Shown here piece after piece: positions 59,396 through 64,000 of a DNA stretch of 64,000 nt (position 1 is the stretch's first letter; every line of letters starts with the position of its first letter). Source of the stretch: Clostridiales bacterium (GTDB taxonomy: Bacteria > Bacillota > Clostridia > Oscillospirales > Oscillospiraceae); the NCBI GenBank assembly GCA_022774865.1, contig JALFLH010000013.1, forward strand, positions 1 to 64,000. Direction: 5' to 3'. A model generated the notes under the pieces. It saw nothing but the letters and a program-made list of their open reading frames with translations, was not told the DNA's origin and searched no databases. Position numbers and translations under genes: made by a program.

Positions 59396-60739
59396 TTAGT
59401 ATACCCGGTGGTTCAGCTCGCCCCAGAGCTTCCTGCTCTGCTCCAGAACCCAGGCGTTGATGGCGTCCTCATCGATGCTGACGAATTCCCGGTCTTTATA
59501 GAGCACCTTACCGTTGATGATGGTGGTGCGGCAATTCCTGCCCATCATACCGAAGAGCATATGGCCGTCGATATTTTCCGCGGACAGCGGGGTAAAGGGC
59601 TTGTAGTCCATGACGATCACGTCGGCGGCAGCGCCGGGCTTCAGCACGCCCAGGGGCTTGCGGCAGTATTTGGCCATCATTCTGGCGTTATTCTGGAAGA
59701 GCATGGTGGTGCCCTCGCACCAGCCCACGTTGGGCAGACCCGCGTTGTGGCGCTGGATGGTCAGAAAAACCTTCAGGCTTTCCAGCATATCGTGGGTGTA
59801 GGCGTCGGTGCCCATGCACACATGAATTCCCTTCGCCATCATCTTCAGCACGGGGGCGCAGCCCACAGCGTTGCCCATGTTGGATTCCGGATTGTTGACC
59901 ACCATGGTGCCGGTCTCTTTCACGATGTCCAGTTCCTTGTCGGTCAGGTGGATGCAGTGACCCAGCATGGTTTTCTCACCCAGAATGCCGCCGATGCGCT
60001 GCAGGCGCTCGATGGGCAGACAGTGGTGCTGATTGAGGGAATCATACACGTCGTTTAATCCCTCGGCCACGTGGATATGGAATCCGGTGAGGCCGTTGTT
60101 GGCCTCCACCATTTTTTCAAAGGTCTTGTCGGAGATGGTGAACAGGGCATGGCCGCCGAACATGGCGGTGATCATGTCGTCCTGCTGCTGCGCGGCCCAT
60201 CTGGAGAATTCCACATTCTCCTGAATGGCCTGTTCACATTTTTCCATGCCGTCCCGCTCGGACACCTCGTAGCACAGGTTCGCCCGGATACCCAGCTCCT
60301 GACACACATCCTTGATGGCAAACAGGGAACCGGGAATTTCGCGGAAGCTGGCGTGGTGATCCACGATGGTGGTCACACCGTCGCGGATACAGTCGAGAAT
60401 GGTGGCGTAGGCGCAGGCACGGGTGCCGTCCAGGGTCAGATGGCGGTCAATGTTCCACCAGGTTCCGTCCAGCACCTCCAGAAAATTGGTGGGATTGTTG
60501 CCCTCGATGGCAAGGCCACGGGCCAGTCCCGAATAGATGTGGGTGTGGGCGTTGATGAGACCGGGCATAATCAGCCCGCCTCTGGCGTCCACATATTCGG
60601 CGTTGGGGTATTTTGCCCGCAGCGCGGCCTGTGTACCGACCTCACGAATGGCTTCCCCATCAATTACGACCGCGCCATCCTCCAGATAGGGCATTGCCGG
60701 GTCCCGGGTGAAGAGTTTTCCGTTTCCTACCAGCAGCAT
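59396..60739 (-). CDS. ssnA: SsnA-type aminohydrolase
   Basis: A 447-residue zinc amidohydrolase of the ATZ/TRZ deaminase group, in the SsnA subfamily found with selenium-dependent purine genes. Metal ligands: GLINAHTHIYSGLARG near residue 65, the HIHVAEG His near 225, MLGHCIHL near 268, and the Asp in CMGTDAYTHDMLESLK near 300. A Trp-rich WWNIDRHL segment near 93 is characteristic. AAGGAGG precedes the ATG. It is the first gene of the ssnA-ygfK-XDH-ferredoxin operon, divergent from the YheO-like regulator. Its substrate is probably a purine or a ring-opened derivative (inference). Confidence 0.93.
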   Translation of the reverse strand: MLLVGNGKLFTRDPAMPYLEDGAVVIDGEAIREVGTQAALRAKYPNAEYVDARGGLIMPGLINAHTHIYSGLARGLAIEGNNPTNFLEVLDGTWWNIDRHLTLDGTRACAYATILDCIRDGVTTIVDHHASFREIPGSLFAIKDVCQELGIRANLCYEVSERDGMEKCEQAIQENVEFSRWAAQQQDDMITAMFGGHALFTISDKTFEKMVEANNGLTGFHIHVAEGLNDVYDSLNQHHCLPIERLQRIGGILGEKTMLGHCIHLTDKELDIVKETGTMVVNNPESNMGNAVGCAPVLKMMAKGIHVCMGTDAYTHDMLESLKVFLTIQRHNAGLPNVGWCEGTTMLFQNNARMMAKYCRKPLGVLKPGAAADVIVMDYKPFTPLSAENIDGHMLFGMMGRNCRTTIINGKVLYKDREFVSIDEDAINAWVLEQSRKLWGELNHRVY

Positions 60740-60916
60740 AAGAATTGCCTCCTTTGGTTGAAAATAATATTCTCAGCCGGCCCGTGCGCGAAGCACTTCG
60801 TTGCAGCCCGCAGCTTTAACAAATATTTTGTTATTCTATCAGAATTTTTGTTGATATTTCCGTCTTTCATGATATAATGAACGCAGTATGCAGATAACCG
60901 AAAGGGGTTCCCGCCA
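60740..60916. promoter_or_regulatory. Divergent ssnA / regulator control region
   Basis: It contains a promoter for the regulator gene (TTGATA 60851-60856, TATAAT 60873-60878, spacer 16), a minus-strand TAGAAT (60833-60838) for ssnA with no good -35, and a perfect 17-bp palindrome (60817-60833) directly downstream of that -10. A further TTTTTGTTGA element (about 60845-60854) overlaps the regulator -35. The weak ssnA -35 suggests activator dependence. Confidence 0.65.
60817..60833. repeat. 17-bp perfect palindrome TAACAAA-N3-TTTGTTA
   Basis: Seven-base arms around TAT, between ssnA and the divergent regulator gene. It is the best single example of the recurring AACAAA-type element and the likely binding site of the neighbouring regulator. 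Confidence 0.55.
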
Positions 60917-61561
60917 ATGAAAGAAAATGAAATCAGTTTCTGCGCCCAGCTTGCCAAAGCCATCGCCCGTCAGTTCGGCCCCAATTGTGAGGTTGTGGTA
61001 CATGATCTGTGCGGAGCGGAGCCGGAGCATTCCATCGTGGCTATCGAAAACGGCCATATTTCCGGCCGCCGGGTGGGCGACGGGCCGTCCCACGTGGTAT
61101 GGGAAGCGCTCAAAGCAGATCCGGGCAAGCTGGAGGATCGGCTGGCCTATCTGACCCGAACCGAGGACGGTAAAATTCTGAAATCCAGCACGGTGTTTCT
61201 GCGCGACGCGGACGGGAATGTGAACGGCGTATTTTCCATTAACTATGACATCACCATGATGAAGGCCATGGAGGATCAGCTTCGGGCATTCACGGAAACC
61301 GAAACCAGCGGCGCGGAACCGGAGACCATCACCCACAATGTCAATGACCTGCTGGACGAGCTGATCCGGCAGAGCGCCAGGCTGGTGGGAAAGCCTGTTG
61401 CGCTGATGAACAAGGACGATAAAATCAAGGCCATCCGCTTTCTCAATGACAGCGGCGCGTTTCTGATTACCAAGTCCGGCCTGCGGGTGTGCAATTTCTT
61501 TGGAATCTCCAAGTACACGCTCTACAGCTATTTGGATGAAGCCAAGGGCGAGAAGGAATAA
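60917..61561 (+). CDS. YheO/DauR-type transcriptional regulator (PAS-like plus helix-turn-helix)
   Basis: A 214-residue regulator. Residues 8-120 form the YheO-like PAS domain (LAKAIARQFGPNCEVVVHDL, NGHISGRRVGDGPS, YLTRTEDGKILKSSTVFLRD and the GVFSINYDIT strand). Residues 140-212 form a helix-turn-helix domain of the DauR kind (LLDELIRQSARLVGKPVALM, FLITKSGLRVCNFFGISKYT, LYSYLDEAKG). In DauR this architecture controls D-amino-acid catabolism. Here the gene is divergent from ssnA and has its own promoter, so it is the prime candidate to control the purine genes with a purine-derived effector (inference). Confidence 0.9.
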   Translation: MKENEISFCAQLAKAIARQFGPNCEVVVHDLCGAEPEHSIVAIENGHISGRRVGDGPSHVVWEALKADPGKLEDRLAYLTRTEDGKILKSSTVFLRDADGNVNGVFSINYDITMMKAMEDQLRAFTETETSGAEPETITHNVNDLLDELIRQSARLVGKPVALMNKDDKIKAIRFLNDSGAFLITKSGLRVCNFFGISKYTLYSYLDEAKGEKE

Positions 61562-61569
61562 CCGGGTGG

Positions 61570-61602
61570 GGCAGCCTGATGGAAGCATCGGGCTGCCGTT
61601 TT
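61570..61602 (+). terminator. Terminator of the regulator gene
   Basis: A 12-bp stem with one wobble (61570-61581 with 61586-61597), loop GAAG, then GTTTTC. Confidence 0.75.
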
Positions 61603-61622
61603 CTGCGGCAGCTATGAATTTC

Positions 61623-61672
61623 TAACAAAAATTTTTTCCACCTAACAAAAGTATAGCATTCATTTGACAAAA
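61623..61672. repeat. Three spaced TAACAAAA-type direct repeats
   Basis: TAACAAAA (61623-61630), TAACAAAA (61643-61650) and TGACAAAA (61665-61672) repeat every 20-22 bases, about two helical turns, before the 61764 gene. The same core occurs at the ssnA, ygeX and xdhA control regions. No clear sigma-A promoter could be placed in this gap. Confidence 0.5.
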
Positions 61673-61763
61673 ATTCAAGGAGAAATCCATGCCAATCCGC
61701 CAATAATCCGATGAAGAAATTAGGCAGAATTGCTAATGGTTTTCTATGCTGGAGGAAATTGAA

Positions 61764-63347
61764 ATGCTGGACTATCTGATTCGGAACGCGCGGATTGTGG
61801 ACGGAAGCGGAAAGCCGTCTTATCCGGCGGACGTGGGCATCAAGGGCGACAAAATAGAACAGGTCGGAAATCTGGCCGGCGCGGCCGCGCACCGGGTAAT
61901 CGATGCCGGGGGACGTTATTTGACCCCCGGTTTTCTGGACGTGCACCGCCATGGCGAGGCTGCGGCGTTCCGCCCGGACTACGGCAGGGCGGAGCTGGCG
62001 CAGGGGCTTACCGCTGTGGTCAACGGCAACTGCGGCCTGTCCCTGGCTCCGGTACTGGGGCCGTTCCGGCAGGATATTCTGGACTATCTGGCCCCCGTGG
62101 TTGGAAGAATGCCGGACGAATCCGGGTTTTCAACCGTGGCGGAATATACGCGGCAGCTTTCCCATACCCGGCAACGGATTCACAATGGTCTGCTGGTTGG
62201 CATGGGGACGGTGCGGGGCTGCGCCGCCGGGTTCCGGGCTGGTGCCCTGACGGAGGACGAATACCGCTTCGTCCACCGGCTTCTGGAGCAGTCCCTCGCC
62301 GACGGGGCGCTGGGCGTCAGTCTGGGACTGGGGTATGCCCCGGAATGCTTTTACGATACGCCGGGACTGATCAAAGCACTGGAGCCGCTGCGCTGTTCCG
62401 GGCGGATCATCACCGTCCATATGCGGCAGGAGGGCGACGGGGTCGTTCAGGCCCTGGAAGAAATGCTGGCCGTCGCCCGCGCACTGAAAACGCCGGTGCA
62501 AATCAGTCACCTCAAAGCCATCGGCAGGCGCAACTGGAACCGCTGCGTACCCCAGATGATCCGGCTGCTGCGCCGCGCCCGGGAGGAGGGCGTGGATGTG
62601 ACCTGCGACGTGTATCCCTATCCGGCTGGCTCCACCCAGTTGATTCACGTGCTCCCGCCGGAGTTTCAGGCCGGGGGCATGGAGGCGCTGACCGCCGCTC
62701 TTCGGGAGCCGTCCAGCCGGGAAGCTATGAAGCTGCGGATGCAGACCGGGACGGACTTCGAGAATATCTCTCTGCTGGCAGGCTTTGAGAATATTCAGGC
62801 AACCTCGCTGCGAAGCCCGGGAAACCAGCTCTTTGAAGGGAAAAACATTCTGGAAATCGCCGAAATGCAGGGGAAAGATCCCTATGACGCGCTCTTTGAT
62901 CTTTTGGCGGACGAGCACTGCGCCGCCTCCATGATTGACCGGATCACAAGCGAGGATGACATCGACCGGATTCTGAAAGAGCCCTATTCCTGTGTAATCT
63001 CCGACGCCACCTATCCGGAAAACGGCCTGATGCATCCCAGGGTATACGGCAACGTCCCCCGGCTGCTGGAACAATATGTGGCAGCGCGGCATCTGCTGTC
63101 CGTTGAGGAAGCGGTGCGCAAAATCACGGCGCTTCCCGCCGAACGGTTCGGCCTGACAGCCAAGGGACGCATCGCGGCGGGAATGGACGCGGACCTGTGC
63201 CTGTTTGACTTGCATAACATCCATCAGACCGGTACCTGGCAGCAGCCGGATCAGCTTGCGGCGGGAATGGACGCGGTATTTGTCATGGGAAAGCCCGCGC
63301 TGGAGGACGGGCGGTTTACCGGCCATTTCGGCGGCCGCTGCCTGTAG
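61764..63347 (+). CDS. N-acyl-D-amino-acid deacylase-like amidohydrolase
   Basis: A 527-residue amidohydrolase of the D-aminoacylase/dihydroorotase clan. Features: MLDYLIRNARIVDGSGKPSY, zinc region GFLDVHRHGEAAAFRPDYGR, the NGNCGLSLAP motif typical of D-aminoacylases, LGLGYAPECFYDTPGLIKAL, VHMRQEGDGVVQAL, PVQISHLKAIGRRNW, TCDVYPYPAGSTQL and the catalytic Asp in VISDATYPENGLMHPR. The ATG at 61764 has GGAGG upstream; earlier in-frame starts lack one. It follows the regulator gene and carries the repeated AACAAAA elements in its leader, so a role in the purine regulon is plausible, with a ureido- or formyl-amino substrate instead of an acyl amino acid. Confidence 0.88.
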   Translation: MLDYLIRNARIVDGSGKPSYPADVGIKGDKIEQVGNLAGAAAHRVIDAGGRYLTPGFLDVHRHGEAAAFRPDYGRAELAQGLTAVVNGNCGLSLAPVLGPFRQDILDYLAPVVGRMPDESGFSTVAEYTRQLSHTRQRIHNGLLVGMGTVRGCAAGFRAGALTEDEYRFVHRLLEQSLADGALGVSLGLGYAPECFYDTPGLIKALEPLRCSGRIITVHMRQEGDGVVQALEEMLAVARALKTPVQISHLKAIGRRNWNRCVPQMIRLLRRAREEGVDVTCDVYPYPAGSTQLIHVLPPEFQAGGMEALTAALREPSSREAMKLRMQTGTDFENISLLAGFENIQATSLRSPGNQLFEGKNILEIAEMQGKDPYDALFDLLADEHCAASMIDRITSEDDIDRILKEPYSCVISDATYPENGLMHPRVYGNVPRLLEQYVAARHLLSVEEAVRKITALPAERFGLTAKGRIAAGMDADLCLFDLHNIHQTGTWQQPDQLAAGMDAVFVMGKPALEDGRFTGHFGGRCL

Positions 63348-63359
63348 GGCAGCAAAAGA

Positions 63360-63389
63360 GGAGCGGCACCGCTGACACGGCGCCGCTCC
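63360..63389 (-). terminator. Terminator between the amidohydrolase and DegV genes
   Basis: An 8-bp GC stem (63360-63367 with 63382-63389). The minus-strand side is followed by TCTTTTGC, so it fits the DegV transcript best. Confidence 0.6.
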
Positions 63390-63458
63390 GGGAAAACAGC
63401 CTGATTCGAATTGAGAAACCATCCCATCCCCTGCCGATCCGCATGGCTTCCCCGCGGT

Positions 63459-64000
63459 TTATTCCACGAAGAACGCCGCGGCAACGGCGCCGGGGCCTGC
63501 GTGCACGCCCACCGTGCTGCCCACCACCGTTGAGGGAAATGTCCGTCCGCCCCAGTAGTCCACGCTCTCGGCGATGTACTTCTGAAGCAGCTCGTCGCTG
63601 CAGCCGGTATAGCCCAGCATCACAGGCTTGCTGAAATCAACCTTGCCCAACTTGTCGATTTCCTGATTCATCACGGCGTTGGCCTGCTTGTTGCCCCGCG
63701 CCTTGTTGATCATTTTCAGTTCGCCGCCCGCTACGCTGATTACCGGCTTGATGGACAGCAGGCCGCCGGCAAAGGCAACGGTTTTGGAAATTCTGCCGCC
63801 CTTGCGCAGGTATTCCAGCGTATCCACCACGGCCACCAGATACACCTTGCTGCGAAGCTTCGTCAGCTCCGCGGCAATCCGGCCGGCCTCCATCCCCTGA
63901 TCCGCCAGCTTCAACGCATATTCCACCAGAATACCCGCACCGATCGCCACATTTTCGCTGTCCACCACGAAAATCTTTCCGGGGTAGTCCTCCGCCGCAA
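63459..64000 (-). CDS. DegV family fatty-acid-binding protein (5' end outside window)
   Basis: About 180 C-terminal residues are visible; the frame stays open to the right edge. DegV hallmarks include FVVDSENVAIGAGILVEYAL, the KVYLVAVVDTLEYLRKGGRI signature, the FAGGLLSIKPVISV strand and the end region VVGSTVGVHAGPGAVAAAFF. DegV proteins bind a fatty acid in a buried cleft and, in some Firmicutes (FakB), present it to a fatty-acid kinase. No kinase gene is visible in the window. It converges with the amidohydrolase gene across a terminator. Confidence 0.92.
   Translation of the reverse strand, partial: AAEDYPGKIFVVDSENVAIGAGILVEYALKLADQGMEAGRIAAELTKLRSKVYLVAVVDTLEYLRKGGRISKTVAFAGGLLSIKPVISVAGGELKMINKARGNKQANAVMNQEIDKLGKVDFSKPVMLGYTGCSDELLQKYIAESVDYWGGRTFPSTVVGSTVGVHAGPGAVAAAFFVE

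Noticed and set aside
53716-60058. Plus-strand frames of 901 and 1260 codons opposite Se-XDH, ygfK and ssnA
   Set aside because: They mirror strongly conserved genes on the minus strand and consist of low-complexity Gly/His/Val-rich sequence without domains.
61689-61706. Five-codon frame with a good AAGGAG site before the amidohydrolase gene
   Set aside because: Too short to assign a role; it could be a chance event in the repeat-rich leader, though it may be worth a look in ribosome profiling.

Overview
The window looks like a chromosomal piece of a GC-rich, anaerobic clostridial (Oscillospiraceae-like) gut bacterium. The evidence is strong AGGAGG-type ribosome sites, a tandem glycine riboswitch and a guanine-class riboswitch, a hisZ-dependent his operon, a BppU-type phage baseplate gene, and a large set of selenium-linked purine-breakdown genes (ssnA, ygfK, Se-dependent xanthine dehydrogenase, ygeX, ygeY, ygeW, selD, yedE). 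No rRNA, tRNA, CRISPR array or insertion sequence was seen. The taxon is an inference.

Layout. 1-2733 (minus): the distal end of a phage-like cassette (BppU baseplate protein, repeat tail protein, small exported protein, amidase cut by the edge). 2925-4253 (minus): a glycosyltransferase fused to a MarR-like winged helix. 4478-12197 (minus): a compact histidine operon, yerC-hisZ-hisG-hisD-hisC-hisB-hisH-hisA-hisF-hisIE, with a strong promoter and an operator-like dyad at yerC. 12926-22602 (plus): an oligopeptide ABC transporter followed by an LD-carboxypeptidase, a serine hydrolase, an SH3-NlpC/P60 peptidase and a D-aminopeptidase, best read as a muropeptide salvage operon. 22737-24368 (plus): xanthine phosphoribosyltransferase and an M42 peptidase. 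24483-26305 (plus): glycine riboswitch and alanine/glycine symporter. 26418-29312 (plus): a tiny hydrophobic ORF and proBAC. 29389-32185 (minus): an ECF-like sigma factor, a double DUF1538 membrane protein and two P-II-like proteins. 32372-33097 (plus): a histidine phosphatase. 33137-35399 (minus): serC-serA.

From 35.8 kb to about 63.3 kb most genes fit one theme: anaerobic purine breakdown with selenium-dependent molybdenum hydroxylases. It begins with a three-subunit xanthine dehydrogenase (35892-39600), then a guanine riboswitch built as a likely ON switch in front of guanine deaminase (39646-41108). The selenium module follows: a LysR regulator and cysteine desulfurase-like enzyme (minus), and YedE, a TusA-like protein, DUF3343 and SelD (plus). 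The main degradation genes run on the minus strand from ssnA (60739) through ygfK, fused Se-XDH and a four-cluster ferredoxin, then ygeX-ygeY-ygeW, then arcC-hyuA-ridA (down to 46111). A YheO/DauR-like regulator (60917) is divergent from ssnA and is followed by a D-aminoacylase-like amidohydrolase. A DegV-family gene is cut by the right edge.

How it may work together (family knowledge plus inference): guanine is deaminated to xanthine. Molybdenum hydroxylases and the YgfK/ferredoxin electron-transfer proteins handle oxopurine redox steps. Ring-opening hydrolases (SsnA, HyuA, YgeY, perhaps the 61764 gene) and YgeX release small amino-acid-like pieces and ammonia. YgeW plus carbamate kinase could recover ATP from a carbamoyl group, and RidA would quench 2-aminoacrylate from YgeX. 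A recurring TAACAAAA-type element, partly as 17-bp palindromes, lies near several of these promoters and is the best candidate for an undescribed regulon signal here.
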